Source of the DNA: Micromonospora sp. WMMD882
GTDB lineage: Bacteria; Actinomycetota; Actinomycetes; Mycobacteriales; Micromonosporaceae
Reading direction: 5' to 3'
Assembly: GCF_027497255.1 (NCBI RefSeq)
Contig: NZ_CP114903.1
Location: 3,162,001 to 3,226,000 of the forward strand
Length of the DNA stretch: 64,000 nt
Made by a program: the position numbers and the translations under genes. A model generated the notes under the pieces. It was not told where the DNA came from. It did not search any database and was given only the letters and a program-made list of their open reading frames with translations. Of the stretch, positions 8,463-16,753 are shown one piece after another; the first letter of the stretch is position 1; each line of letters starts with the position of its first letter.

Positions 8463-9389
8463 TCAACCGAGCGCCGCCGCCTGCAGGTCGACGTTGCCGC
8501 ACCGGGTGTCGAACGCGTGCTCGACAGTCCAGGTCACCAGCACCTTCGCCCCACGGGGCGCACGGAACCGGATGGTGAACTCGGCGGTGCGGTTGGTGTG
8601 CGGGTCCTCCATGCGCATCGTGGTCGTCGGGCCGCCGGTGGAGAGCCGGGCCTCCAACCGGCCCCGGGCCATCCAGAGCCCCGCGTAGAGCCGTACCGTG
8701 CGCACCTCGCCGTCACCGGCGACGGCCAGCGCGAACCCGTTGCCGACCCCGCAGGTGTAGACCCCGTTCGGGGTGCCGGCGATCGAGCCCACCGGCGCGC
8801 CGTCCCGCCACCGGAACAGCTCCGGGTTGGTGTCGTGGCCGCCCCGCCCACCCGGGCCGCCCCGGTCGACGATCTCGCCGGTGCCGCCGCGTTTGCGGAC
8901 GACCGAGTCCCGGCCGCGCAGCCCCCAGTGGACCCAGTCGCGCCGCCCCACCGCGCTCAGGTCGACCACCGCCGGCGCCTCCGCCCGGGAGACGGTGAGC
9001 AGCGGCGACACCGCCGGCGCCGGAGTCACGGTCACGGTCGGGGAAGGAGTCGGCGGGGCCGGTGGCGGGCTCGGCGAGCGGCGGCGGGGTTGCAGCCCCG
9101 GCGAGGGCAGCGCCGCGCCCAGGTCCACGACGGTCGGCAGGGCGGTCGGCGCGTGCGGGCGCGGCCCGCGCGCGGACAGCGGTGGGGCGGTCGGCCCCCC
9201 GTCGTCCGCCGGTGGCGTCCGGTGGGCCACCAGCCAGGGCGTCAGCACGACCACACCGGCCACGACGGCCAGCGCCGTCACCGCGAGGCGGCGACGCTGC
9301 CGGGCCCGGGCGATCCGCCGCAGGGCCACCCGGGTCCGACCCACGCGTTGGCGCGCCGGACGCCCGGACTCGTCGGAACCGACTCGCAC
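8463..9389 (-). CDS. membrane-anchored protein with C-terminal beta-sandwich domain
   Basis: A 308-residue protein. A short arginine-rich cytoplasmic tail is followed by one membrane helix (LAVTALAVVAGVVVLTPWLV), a long proline/serine/threonine linker and a C-terminal domain of about 160 residues. That domain carries DWVHWGL, then a segment around NPELFRWRDG, and later GVYTCGVGNGFALAVAGDGEVR. It resembles beta-sandwich modules found at the end of actinobacterial extracellular enzymes, so binding of a surface or carbohydrate ligand is plausible but unproven. GGAGG seven bases upstream of the GTG at 9389 decides the start; a longer frame to 9494 has no such site. Confidence 0.6.
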   Translation of the reverse strand: MRVGSDESGRPARQRVGRTRVALRRIARARQRRRLAVTALAVVAGVVVLTPWLVAHRTPPADDGGPTAPPLSARGPRPHAPTALPTVVDLGAALPSPGLQPRRRSPSPPPAPPTPSPTVTVTPAPAVSPLLTVSRAEAPAVVDLSAVGRRDWVHWGLRGRDSVVRKRGGTGEIVDRGGPGGRGGHDTNPELFRWRDGAPVGSIAGTPNGVYTCGVGNGFALAVAGDGEVRTVRLYAGLWMARGRLEARLSTGGPTTTMRMEDPHTNRTAEFTIRFRAPRGAKVLVTWTVEHAFDTRCGNVDLQAAALG

Positions 9390-9629
9390 CACGGAACCTC
9401 CGCTCCCGTCCGGGCCACGCCGGCTCGGGCCACGGCACGCGCGGGGGTCCACGTCGCCCGGCCCGGATGGCGGAACATGAGGGTACCCGTCCACATCGGC
9501 CGCCCGTCACCAACTGGCGACCCGGTCGCGGACCGCCCACCCGGGCTGGGCGGACGCGGGACCAGCGGTCCAGGCAGGAGACGGCACAGCAGGCCCGACG
9601 GCGACCGGAACCGGCGGGGCCAGCGGCGG

Positions 9630-10223
9630 TCAGCGGATCTGGAAGCCGAGCGCCCGGGCCAGCGCCAGCGCCTGCTCCGGGTCGATGACCGCGTCCCGGC
9701 GCTCGACCAGCGTCGGATCCAGCGCGCTCAGGTCGCTGCCGCGCAGGTCGCAGCGGACCAGCCGGGCCCCGGCGAACTGGCCGCCGGAGAGGTCCGCGCC
9801 GGTCAGGGTCGCGCCGGTCAGGTCGGCCCCGGTCAGGTCCACCTCCCGCAGCCGTACGCCGTCCAGCCGCGCGCCACGCAGGTCGGCCCGGGCCAGCGTG
9901 ACGAAGGACCAGTCCCCGCCGTCGACCCGCAGCGGACGCAGCTCGCACTCGGTGAAGGCGCTGCCCACCAGCTTGCACCCGGTGAACTCGGCGTCGAAGA
10001 ACACGCACCGGGTGAACACGCACCTGTCGAAGGCCGAGTCGACGTGCCGGGAGGCGTTGAACCGCACCCCGCCGAAGACGCACTCGGTGAACACCGCGCC
10101 CCGGGTGGTCGCCTCGGTCAGGTCGACGTCGTGGAACGAGCAGCGTACGAAGTGCCGGTCGACGATCTCCTCGGCGTACCAGTCGTCGCGGCGGAAGGTG
10201 GCGTCCTCGGTGAGCTCGGGCAC
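9630..10223 (-). CDS. pentapeptide-repeat protein
   Basis: A 197-residue protein built largely of A(D/N)LXX-type repeats, for example DLTGATLTGADLSGGQF and ADLRGARLDGVRL, with a cysteine-rich first half (FTECVF, FTRCVFF, FTGCKL). Such repeats form a right-handed quadrilateral beta-helix. Some members (Qnr, MfpA, McbG) mimic DNA and protect gyrase, and the length here fits that class, but many others have unknown roles. The gene stands alone, divergent from a serine hydrolase gene. Gyrase protection is only a possibility. Confidence 0.85.
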   Translation of the reverse strand: MPELTEDATFRRDDWYAEEIVDRHFVRCSFHDVDLTEATTRGAVFTECVFGGVRFNASRHVDSAFDRCVFTRCVFFDAEFTGCKLVGSAFTECELRPLRVDGGDWSFVTLARADLRGARLDGVRLREVDLTGADLTGATLTGADLSGGQFAGARLVRCDLRGSDLSALDPTLVERRDAVIDPEQALALARALGFQIR

Positions 10224-10288
10224 GTGCCCACCGTAGACAAGCCGACCGACACTTTCCGTAGGGCGTACCGGCTAGTAGGTTCGGATGC

Positions 10289-11521
10289 GTGAACGTGTCG
10301 CGGAACATCGACCCGGACGAGATCGGCTTCGACCCGGCCCGGCTGGCCCGGCTCGACACACACTTCGGCCGGTACGTCGACGCCGGGCAACTCGCCGGCT
10401 GGCAGATCGTGGTCACCCGCCGGGGGCAGATCGCCCACTCCAGCACGTACGGGCTGCGCGACGTGGAGGCCGGGGCGCCGGTCCAGCCGGACACCCTGTG
10501 GCGGATCTACTCCATGACGAAGCCGGTCACCTCGGTCGCCGCCATGATCCTCTGGGAGGAGGGCCGCTTCGAGCTGACCGACGAGATCAGCCGCTGGCTG
10601 CCCGAGTTCGCCGACGTGCGGGTCTACTCGAAGGGTTCGAGCCTCAAGCCGTACACGGTGCCGGCTATCGAGCCGATCCGGGTCTGGCACCTGCTCACCC
10701 ACACCGCCGGCCTGACGTACGGCTTCATGCAGACCTCGGTGGTCGACGGCCTCTACCGCGCCGCCGGCTACGACAACCACTGGCCGGAGGGGGTCGACCT
10801 GGCCACCGCCTCGGCGGCCCTGGCCGAGCTGCCGCTGCTCTTCCAGCCCGGCGCCGCCTGGGGGTACTCGGTCGCCACCGACCTGCTCGGCCGGCTCATC
10901 GAGGTGATCTCCGGCCAGCAGCTCGACGACTTCCTCGCCGACCGGATCTTCCGCCCGCTGGGCATGACCGACACGCAGTGGTGGGTCGAGGGGGACGACG
11001 CCGAGCGGCTCGGCGCGCTCTACGTGCCCGACCCGCGCACCGGCCGCGTCCTGCGCCACGACCAGTTCGGCGACCTCGCCCGACAGAAGCCGTCCCTGCT
11101 CGCCGGGGGCAGCGGCCTGATCTCCAGCGCGTACGACTACCACCGCTTCACCCAGATGCTGCTGCGCGGCGGCGAGCTGGACGGCGTACGCCTGCTCGGG
11201 CCGCGCACGGTGCGCTTCATGACCCGTAACCACCTGCCCGGCGGGCAGGATCTGGGCGCGCTCTCCGTCGGCGGTTTCGCCGAGACGGTCTTCGAGGGGA
11301 TCGGCTTCGGCCTCGGATTCGCCGTCGTCCAGGATCCGGTGCCGTCCCGGTTGCCGAGCAGCGTCGGCGAGTACTACTGGGGTGGGGTGGCCAGCACCGC
11401 CTTCTGGGTGGACCCGGTCGAGGAGGTCACCACGATGCTGTTCACGCAGCTCATGCCGTCCAGCGTCTACCCGCTGCGGCCACAGCTCCGGCAGCTCGTC
11501 TACTCCGCCCTGGTCGACTGA
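10289..11521 (+). CDS. beta-lactamase-fold serine hydrolase (class C/esterase type)
   Basis: A 410-residue cytoplasmic protein of the class C beta-lactamase/EstB family. It contains SMTK (S-x-x-K nucleophile motif) near residue 75 and HTAGLTYGFM downstream. A YSV segment in WGYSVATDLLGR fits the Tyr motif, and a C-terminal GGVASTAFW region stands where the KTG/HxG strand lies. The lack of a signal peptide and the HTAG motif favour an esterase or peptidase over a true beta-lactamase. Substrate unknown. The start is the GTG at 10289. Confidence 0.85.
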   Translation: MNVSRNIDPDEIGFDPARLARLDTHFGRYVDAGQLAGWQIVVTRRGQIAHSSTYGLRDVEAGAPVQPDTLWRIYSMTKPVTSVAAMILWEEGRFELTDEISRWLPEFADVRVYSKGSSLKPYTVPAIEPIRVWHLLTHTAGLTYGFMQTSVVDGLYRAAGYDNHWPEGVDLATASAALAELPLLFQPGAAWGYSVATDLLGRLIEVISGQQLDDFLADRIFRPLGMTDTQWWVEGDDAERLGALYVPDPRTGRVLRHDQFGDLARQKPSLLAGGSGLISSAYDYHRFTQMLLRGGELDGVRLLGPRTVRFMTRNHLPGGQDLGALSVGGFAETVFEGIGFGLGFAVVQDPVPSRLPSSVGEYYWGGVASTAFWVDPVEEVTTMLFTQLMPSSVYPLRPQLRQLVYSALVD

Positions 11522-11628
11522 GCTCAGCCGTCCGGCCGCCCCGGGCGGACTGGGCCGTTCCGCCGCCGGCCGACGGGCCAGCTCCCTAGCCTGGGAGACG
11601 AAGCACGTCGGGCGGGCGGGAGGCGGCC

Positions 11629-12270
11629 ATGAGCAACATCGTCGTGTTCGGCGCCGGGGGCACCGCGGGCTCCCGGATCACCGCCGAGGCGGTCCGCCGG
11701 GGGCACCGGGTCACCGCCGCGGTACGGCGACCGGAGGCGACGTCGTACCTGCCGGCGGGCGTACGCGTGGTCACCGGCGACGTCACCTCGGCACGCAGCG
11801 TACGCGAGCTCGCGCCGGAGGCGGACGCCCTGGTGGTCGCGGTCGGCGGTGGTGGGCGGACGCTCTGGCCGGACGCGGCCCGCACCCTGCTGTCGACGCT
11901 GCGTGAGCTGCCCCACCCGCCCCGGGTGATCCACCTCGGTGGCGGCGCGACCCTGCTCGCCCCGGACGGTTCCCGACTCCTCGACGCGCCGGACTTCCCC
12001 GAGCGCTACCGTGACCCGGCGCTGGGTCAGGCCGAGGCTCTGGAGCTGTACCGCTCCTCGGCCGACGGGGTGCCCTGGACGTACGTGTCGCCGCCTCCGC
12101 TGGAGTTCCACCCCGGCGAGCGCACCGGGCGGTACCGCACCGGCGGCGACCACCCGGTCGCCGACGCGCAGGGCCGTTCCGCGCTGTCGTACGAGGATCT
12201 GGCCGTGGCGGTGCTCGACGAGATCGAGCAGCCCCGCCACCTGAACACGCGCTTCACCGCTGCCTACTGA
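11629..12270 (+). CDS. NAD(P)-binding Rossmann-fold protein (NmrA/atypical SDR)
   Basis: A 213-residue protein starting with the dinucleotide-binding signature VVFGAGGTAGSRI (G-x-G-G-x-x-G), followed by an RR pair near residue 37 that suggests NADPH preference. It resembles single-domain atypical SDRs related to NmrA and YwnB, which act as redox sensors or reductases. The typical catalytic YxxxK is not evident. A GGAGG just upstream fixes the ATG. The gene stands alone before a repeat-rich gap. Substrate unknown. Confidence 0.82.
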   Translation: MSNIVVFGAGGTAGSRITAEAVRRGHRVTAAVRRPEATSYLPAGVRVVTGDVTSARSVRELAPEADALVVAVGGGGRTLWPDAARTLLSTLRELPHPPRVIHLGGGATLLAPDGSRLLDAPDFPERYRDPALGQAEALELYRSSADGVPWTYVSPPPLEFHPGERTGRYRTGGDHPVADAQGRSALSYEDLAVAVLDEIEQPRHLNTRFTAAY

Positions 12271-12280
12271 ACTCTGACGC

Positions 12281-12408
12281 GGGTCGGCGGGTCGGCGGGT
12301 CGGCGGGTCGGCGGGTCGGCGGGTCGGCGGGTCGGCGGGTCGGCGGGTCGGCGGGTCGGCGGGTCGGCGGGTCGGCGGGTCGGCGGGTCGGCGGGTCGGC
12401 GGGTCGGC
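12281..12408. repeat. octanucleotide minisatellite, 16 perfect copies of GGGTCGGC
   Basis: 128 bases made of exactly 16 head-to-tail copies of GGGTCGGC without a single mismatch, starting ten bases after the stop of the upstream gene. On the complementary strand it reads as a Pro-Thr-Arg-Arg-Pro-Ala-Asp repeat frame, which I treat as a by-product. Perfect identity implies recent slippage-type expansion. Confidence 0.97.
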
Positions 12409-12428
12409 AAGAGTATCGGGCAGACCTC

Positions 12429-12725
12429 CTGTCGAGCTGCCCCGTCTGTGCTACCGATGATCCCGCCCACCGCTCCGACCCCCGGAAAACCGCCCGTCCG
12501 CCCCGTACGACGCGCCGCCCCGTCCGCCCAGTGCAACGCCGCCCGTCCGCCCAGTGCAACGCCGCCCGTCCGCCCAGTGCAACGCCGCCCGTCCGCCCGG
12601 TGCAACGCTGCGGCTGACCGCCCAGTGCAATGCCCCGGTCGATCAGCGCTCCGGCCTTCCGCCGCCCTCCTCCGGCCACCAGGTCCGCCCAGCCGGTGTG
12701 CCCCAGATCTGGGGCAGCTCGACAG
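12429..12725. repeat. 297-bp segment bounded by 15-bp inverted arms (MITE-like)
   Basis: CTGTCGAGCTGCCCC at 12429-12443 is repeated in exact inverted orientation as GGGGCAGCTCGACAG at 12711-12725. The right arm is part of a local palindrome (CCCCAGATCTGGGG at 12701-12714). The same arm sequence occurs at 19019-19033 and as a complete hairpin at 31527-31562. No credible gene lies inside. It may be a non-autonomous mobile element or a pair of regulatory hairpins. Confidence 0.55.
12527..12630. repeat. 23-bp tandem repeat, about 4.5 copies
   Basis: Units beginning CCCAGTGCAACGCCGCCCG start at 12527, 12550 and 12573. A variant copy follows at 12596 and a partial one at 12621. The array lies between the inverted arms of the surrounding segment. 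The remainder of the gap to 13036 contains only a degenerate series related to CGGCCGACACGAGAC (about 12800-12905). Confidence 0.85.
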
Positions 12726-13036
12726 TCTCTCCGGGGCACTACCGGTCCCCCGAGCGGCGTCGCTACCGGGTCCCGTCCACCCCGGCGACACGACCCAGCG
12801 CCCGGGCCGACCCAGCGTCCCGGCCGACACGGCGCCCCGGCCGACACGAGACCGGATGACACCGGACCCGGCCGACACGAGACCCGGCCGACCCGAGAAC
12901 ACGGTCCGGCACGGCGCGGAGTCGACATCACAGGCCGACCCAGAGAAGCGACGTCACTGACGAAAAGGGCCGATTCGCCCCGGCGCCACGTCGGACACCG
13001 CGCGCCGCCGAGGCGTATGCGCGGACGGCCGGTCAG

Positions 13037-13501
13037 TCAGTCGGCCAGACGCGGCGGGAAGCCGCCGGTGGCGATCGGCCCCCAGGCGTCGATGGTGACC
13101 CGGATCAACGACTTACCCTGCCGGAGCATCGCCTGCCGGTACTCGTCCCAGTCCGGGTGCTCGCCCGAGATGCAGCGGAAGTACTCCACCAGCGGCTCCA
13201 GCGCCGCCGGCAGGTCGAGCACCTCCGCGGTGCCGTCGACCTGCACCCACGGGCCATTCCAGTCGTCGGAGAGCACGCAGGCCGAGACTCGCGCGTCCCG
13301 CCGGATGTTGCGCGCCTTGGCGCGTTCCGGGTAGGTGGAGATCACCAGTCGGCCGGCGGTGTCGACGCCGCACGACACCGGCGAGGTCTGCGGCCGGCCG
13401 TCGGCCCGCGTGGTGATCAGCACCGCCCGGTGTCGTGGGGTGAGGAAGTCGACCAGGCCCGGCCGGTCGACGCGGGTGTTGGTCGCGATGCTGCGTGCCA
13501 T
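13037..13501 (-). CDS. PPOX-class (pyridoxamine oxidase-like) probable F420-dependent enzyme
   Basis: A 154-residue split-barrel flavoenzyme-like protein. The N-terminal region (FLTPRHRAVLITTRADGRPQ) and the segment around DDWNGPWVQVDGTAEV follow the pattern of actinobacterial PPOX-class enzymes that bind F420 or FMN. The mid segment VISTYPERAKARNIRRD lies where cofactor phosphate contacts are made. Such proteins reduce varied substrates or biliverdin. Only the family is supported here. It lies 49 bases after the caspase-like gene on the same strand and may share its transcript. Confidence 0.85.
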   Translation of the reverse strand: MARSIATNTRVDRPGLVDFLTPRHRAVLITTRADGRPQTSPVSCGVDTAGRLVISTYPERAKARNIRRDARVSACVLSDDWNGPWVQVDGTAEVLDLPAALEPLVEYFRCISGEHPDWDEYRQAMLRQGKSLIRVTIDAWGPIATGGFPPRLAD

Positions 13502-13550
13502 CGCTCCTTCCTACCAGCGCCGGGCCCCGCCCGCCGGGCAGGACGCCGCA

Positions 13551-14186
13551 TCAGCGGGCGTCGGAGCGCTCCCCCGCCGCCTGGGCGGGCACCCGTGGCC
13601 GGACCGTCGGCCGCCACGCCCGGCCGTTGGCGTAGATCACCCGGAACCCGAGGTACGACGCGAGCGGCGCCCAGTGCGCGGAGCCCATCCGACGTTCGGC
13701 GGCGTTGTGCTGCTGACCGTTGGCCAGGACGTCGAGCAGCACCGTCTCGAAGGCGGCCGACTCCACCCAGTCGACGTCCCGGGTGAACCCGCAGACCAGG
13801 GCCGCCCCGGTGGCCGCCAGGAACTCGCGCAGCACCGCGTCGGGGGCCCGCAGCACCGAACAACTACCGAAGTAGATCCGCTTGCCGTCGCACCGGCCGG
13901 CCATCTTCGCCGCCACGTCGGTCAGCTCGACGGAGTGCCAGTCGGTCAGGTGCAGCCGGCTCGGCGTGCCGTGCATGGCGAAGAACCCCACCCGGTAGTC
14001 CGCGTACTGCTTCAGCAGCCAACGGTCGAGGAAGAAGTTCAGCTCGTCCGGGGTGGCCGCGTCCTTGTGGATGAACCGGATCCGGCCGAGTCGCTCCAGC
14101 AGCTCCAGCGTCGGCAGCACCGAACCCCGCTCGTGCAGGTCACGATGCCACTGGCCTTCCAGGCAGAAGATCCCGCCGCGTGCCAT
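13551..14186 (-). CDS. DUF6642-like protein with caspase-like His/Cys pair
   Basis: A 211-residue protein that starts GIFCLEGQW and continues with SVLPTLELLERLG, features I associate with the actinobacterial DUF6642 family. After a hydrophobic strand there is a His (72, in FFAMHG), and after another strand a Cys (109, in IYFGSCSVL). This is the order and spacing of the catalytic dyad in CHAT/caspase-fold peptidases, so I infer a small caspase-like fold. The upstream neighbour on the same strand, 142 bases away, is the C-x8-C-x2-H small protein. Protease activity is unproven. Confidence 0.75.
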   Translation of the reverse strand: MARGGIFCLEGQWHRDLHERGSVLPTLELLERLGRIRFIHKDAATPDELNFFLDRWLLKQYADYRVGFFAMHGTPSRLHLTDWHSVELTDVAAKMAGRCDGKRIYFGSCSVLRAPDAVLREFLAATGAALVCGFTRDVDWVESAAFETVLLDVLANGQQHNAAERRMGSAHWAPLASYLGFRVIYANGRAWRPTVRPRVPAQAAGERSDAR

Positions 14187-14328
14187 GCCACCTCCCCGTC
14201 GGCCCCGGTCCGTGAGGTTACCGCCGATCGCGCCCCGCCGTCCCGGCGCGCCCCGCCCACAGGCGAGGGCGCGGTCGGTGGACCCGGGGCGGCGACCCGG
14301 TCGGCGGAGCAGGGCGGCGGGCGGCGGA

Positions 14329-14694
14329 TCAGCTCGCGCGGGGCCAGCGTGGGGCGACGGCGGGTGCGGTCACCGTCCGGCCGGGCGCGCCGGGTCGCGT
14401 GAACGGGAACGGGAACGGCACGTGCACGAACGGGTTGCCGTGCCGCTCCAACGCCTCCACCTGACGCGGGGAGAGACCGTGCGTCTCCAGCACCCGCCGG
14501 CCCCAGCGGTGCAGCCGGCACGGGTACGCCGCGCCGTCGTTGCGGCACCGGGGCCCGGACGGCCACTCCTCGGCGGCGTGCACCACCACCGCCCGGACGG
14601 CGATCCGGACGTCCTCGGGGGTCACCGAGGTGGGCAGCGGCAGATCGCCCAACACCCGGTCGATCGGATCCGTCGACTCCTCGCCAACTCCCAC
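14329..14694 (-). CDS. small C-x8-C-x2-H protein, paralogue of the 7988-8368 gene
   Basis: A 121-residue protein with the same core as the product of 7988-8368: DLPLP, AVRAVVVHA, CRND and PCRLHRWGRRVL, with Cys 50, Cys 59 and His 62 in identical spacing. The tail has a repeated PFPFPF. A GGGAGG six bases before a GTG at 14694 sets the start; the longer frame overlaps the ATPase gene and is rejected. The gene lies between an AAA-DUF234 ATPase gene and the caspase-like DUF6642 gene on one strand. Function unknown; the Cys/His set suggests a metal site. Confidence 0.7.
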   Translation of the reverse strand: MGVGEESTDPIDRVLGDLPLPTSVTPEDVRIAVRAVVVHAAEEWPSGPRCRNDGAAYPCRLHRWGRRVLETHGLSPRQVEALERHGNPFVHVPFPFPFTRPGAPGRTVTAPAVAPRWPRAS

Positions 14695-14777
14695 GGTAGG
14701 CCTCCCGTCGCTCGGCGGCGGTACGGCCGACGCGCCGCACCGCTCGCCCACTGGTACGGCCCGGAAGCGGCCACAGT

Positions 14778-16202
14778 TCAATTTCGGTACGCCGACAACA
14801 ACTCGTCCGGCGACAGCACCCGTGCCCCGTCGACCGTCCCGCCGCTGCGGGACACGGCGACCGGCACGGTCTGCTCGTCCGCGCCCGGGAGCTGGTGGCG
14901 GTGCGCCAGCAGCCGCCCGAGGTCGTGCCCGTCGAACGGCCGGTTCTCCTGCCACTTGACCGACCCGACGAACGTGATCCGCCGGGCGACCGGCTCCCGG
15001 TCCGCCCCGACCAGGTCGATCTCCGGGTCGTTGGTCCGGGTCCAGTACCCGCCCACCACCGTTGTCTCCGGTGGGAGGAAGCCGTCGGGCAGGCGGCGCA
15101 GCGCCTCCCGGATCACCGGCTCGACCGCCCGCCCCCGCCAGGACGTCCAGTTCGCCCTGATCCGGGCCAGCGTCAGATCGCCCCGCCCACGTTCGATCTC
15201 CGCCAGGTACGGCCCCAGGAAGGACAGCCAGAACCGCAGGTACGGATCGACGACGCTGTACCGGGTCTCCCGGGACGGTCGGGTCGACAGCGGCGTCGCC
15301 GCCTCGACGACCCGCTTGGCGGTCAACGTGCGCAGCGCCCGGGTCAGCGACGCCTGCGGCAGGTCACCGGCGGCCCGCATGATCAGGGAGAACGTGCGTT
15401 CGCCCGAGCCGATCGCCCGGAGCACCGCCCCGGGCTGGGCGGCGGACGGGAACTCGGCGGCCAGCGCACGTTCCCCACTGACCAGCAGCGCGGAGGTCGG
15501 ATCGGTCACCGCTTCGGCGAGGTAGTCGAACAGGCTCGCGCCGGCCGGCCACTCGTCCAGGATCAGCGGCAGCCCACCGGTCACCAGGTGGGCGTCGAAC
15601 GCCTCGGCGGCCGGCAGGTCCAGCAGGTCCCGGGCGTCGGTCGGGCTCAACGGCGGCACGACCAGCTCGGTGGCGCGTTGGTGGAACGGCCGCCCGTAGT
15701 CGTTGAGCGCCTCCATCATCGCCAGGTCCGAGCCCACGCAGATCAGCAGCACCGGTCGCCGGGACAGCTCCCGGTCGAAGACCTTCTGCAGGGTGCCCTC
15801 GAAGCCGGGATCGGTGGCGATCAGGTACGGCATCTCGTCCAGCACGACCACGCTCGGGCGATCGATGGGGAGCGCGGTGGCGAGCAGGGTCAACGCGGCG
15901 TCCCAGGTGCGCGGCTGCTGCGCGGTGAGCAGCGCCGCGCCGGGCAGCGTCGAGGCCGCCGCCGCCTCGACGAAAAGGGCGAGGTCGGCGGCCACGGCGG
16001 GTTGGGCGGAGGCGGTGAAGAAGAGGTACGGCACGCCGGCCCGTTCGACGAACTCCTCGACCAGCCGGGACTTGCCCACCCGACGCCGACCCCGCATCAA
16101 CAGGGCCCGCCCCGGCCGCCCCGCCCGGCCACCGCGGGCCACCCGCCCCAACAGCCCGTCCAGCAGCCCCAGTTCCCGGCTACGCCCCACGAAGCCGTCC
16201 AT
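14778..16202 (-). CDS. AAA ATPase with C-terminal DUF234 nuclease-like domain
   Basis: A 474-residue protein. The N-terminus MDGFVGRSRELGLLD is a sensor-type AAA opening. Walker A is RGRRRVGKS (near residue 40) and Walker B is VVVLDEMPYL. A winged-helix region follows (SLTRALRTLTAKRVV). The C-terminal part, from about residue 320, matches DUF234, with E-I-D-L-V-G and SVKW reminiscent of a PD-(D/E)XK core. Such archaeal-type ATPases are frequent on mobile and defence loci, but roles are unproven. A palindromic motif overlaps its promoter region. Downstream genes on the same strand are the cysteine protein and the DUF6642-like gene. Confidence 0.85.
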   Translation of the reverse strand: MDGFVGRSRELGLLDGLLGRVARGGRAGRPGRALLMRGRRRVGKSRLVEEFVERAGVPYLFFTASAQPAVAADLALFVEAAAASTLPGAALLTAQQPRTWDAALTLLATALPIDRPSVVVLDEMPYLIATDPGFEGTLQKVFDRELSRRPVLLICVGSDLAMMEALNDYGRPFHQRATELVVPPLSPTDARDLLDLPAAEAFDAHLVTGGLPLILDEWPAGASLFDYLAEAVTDPTSALLVSGERALAAEFPSAAQPGAVLRAIGSGERTFSLIMRAAGDLPQASLTRALRTLTAKRVVEAATPLSTRPSRETRYSVVDPYLRFWLSFLGPYLAEIERGRGDLTLARIRANWTSWRGRAVEPVIREALRRLPDGFLPPETTVVGGYWTRTNDPEIDLVGADREPVARRITFVGSVKWQENRPFDGHDLGRLLAHRHQLPGADEQTVPVAVSRSGGTVDGARVLSPDELLSAYRN

Positions 16203-16205
16203 GAC

Positions 16206-16253
16206 ACACTCACCGCCGATACCCTCATAAATGAAACACTCACCGATGAGTGT
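16206..16253 (-). promoter_or_regulatory. operator candidate upstream of the ATPase gene
   Basis: A perfect inverted repeat ACACTCA-CCGA-TGAGTGT lies at 16236-16253. A third half-site ACACTCA is at 16206-16212, only a few bases before the start codon. The spacing between equivalent half-sites is 30 bases, close to three helical turns. This arrangement suggests cooperative repressor binding, possibly autoregulation. Confidence 0.5.
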
Positions 16254-16351
16254 ACCGAACTTGAGCCTCTACCGTCCGCCAACACGGGGTCGCGGGGTGT
16301 GACCGCGCTTCGCTACCCTGACCCGGCTGTTGCGGATCGAGGAGGCGACTC

Positions 16352-16753
16352 GTGTTCGGGCGGGATCTGGACGACGCCGAGGCGTGGGTGGCCGACTGGT
16401 CGGCGGCGGTCTCGGCGCGGGCCGAGCAGGCCCGGCAGCTCGCCGCCCGGGTCGCTGACCTGACCGGCGCGGCCACCGGCGGACACGGCCTCATCGAGGT
16501 ACGCGTCGACAGCACCGGCGCGCTGATCGCCCTGCGCCTGGACGACCGGGTCACCGGCTGGCCCGCCGCCCGGATCGAGCACGAGATCATGGCGACCCTG
16601 CGCCGGGCCCAGGCCACGCTCACCGGCCGGGTCACCGAGATCGTCGCGTCGACCGTCGGCGTCGACACCGAGACCGGCCGCGCCGTGCTCACCGGCTACG
16701 AGCGGCGCTTTCCTGCCGTACCCGGTGACGGCGACGGGGAGCGGCGACGGTGA
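16352..16753 (+). CDS. YbaB/EbfC-family protein
   Basis: A 133-residue protein with the YbaB/EbfC layout: an N-terminal helix with alanine-rich coiled-coil character, strands around GLIEVRVDSTGALIALRLDD, and a C-terminal helix. In actinobacteria this family often accompanies ESX/type VII secretion genes rather than acting with RecR. A GAGGAGG stands seven bases before the GTG start. Its stop overlaps the start of the EspC-like gene by four bases, so they are co-transcribed and probably translationally coupled. Confidence 0.82.
   Translation: MFGRDLDDAEAWVADWSAAVSARAEQARQLAARVADLTGAATGGHGLIEVRVDSTGALIALRLDDRVTGWPAARIEHEIMATLRRAQATLTGRVTEIVASTVGVDTETGRAVLTGYERRFPAVPGDGDGERRR

Noticed and set aside
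6303..10292. A 1329-codon open frame on the plus strand across several genes
   Set aside because: Its product is low-complexity Arg/Pro/His-rich; the region is better explained by real genes in other frames. Such shadows are usual at this GC content.
12281..12630. Possible CRISPR array
   Set aside because: The units are directly adjacent with no unique spacers, and no cas genes lie nearby; these are simple tandem repeats. The Cas4-like nuclease at 50853 is far away and lacks other cas genes.
12254..12931. Minus-strand frames encoding PTRRPAD repeats
   Set aside because: They arise from the GGGTCGGC minisatellite and adjacent repeats; no start signal or conserved sequence supports a protein.
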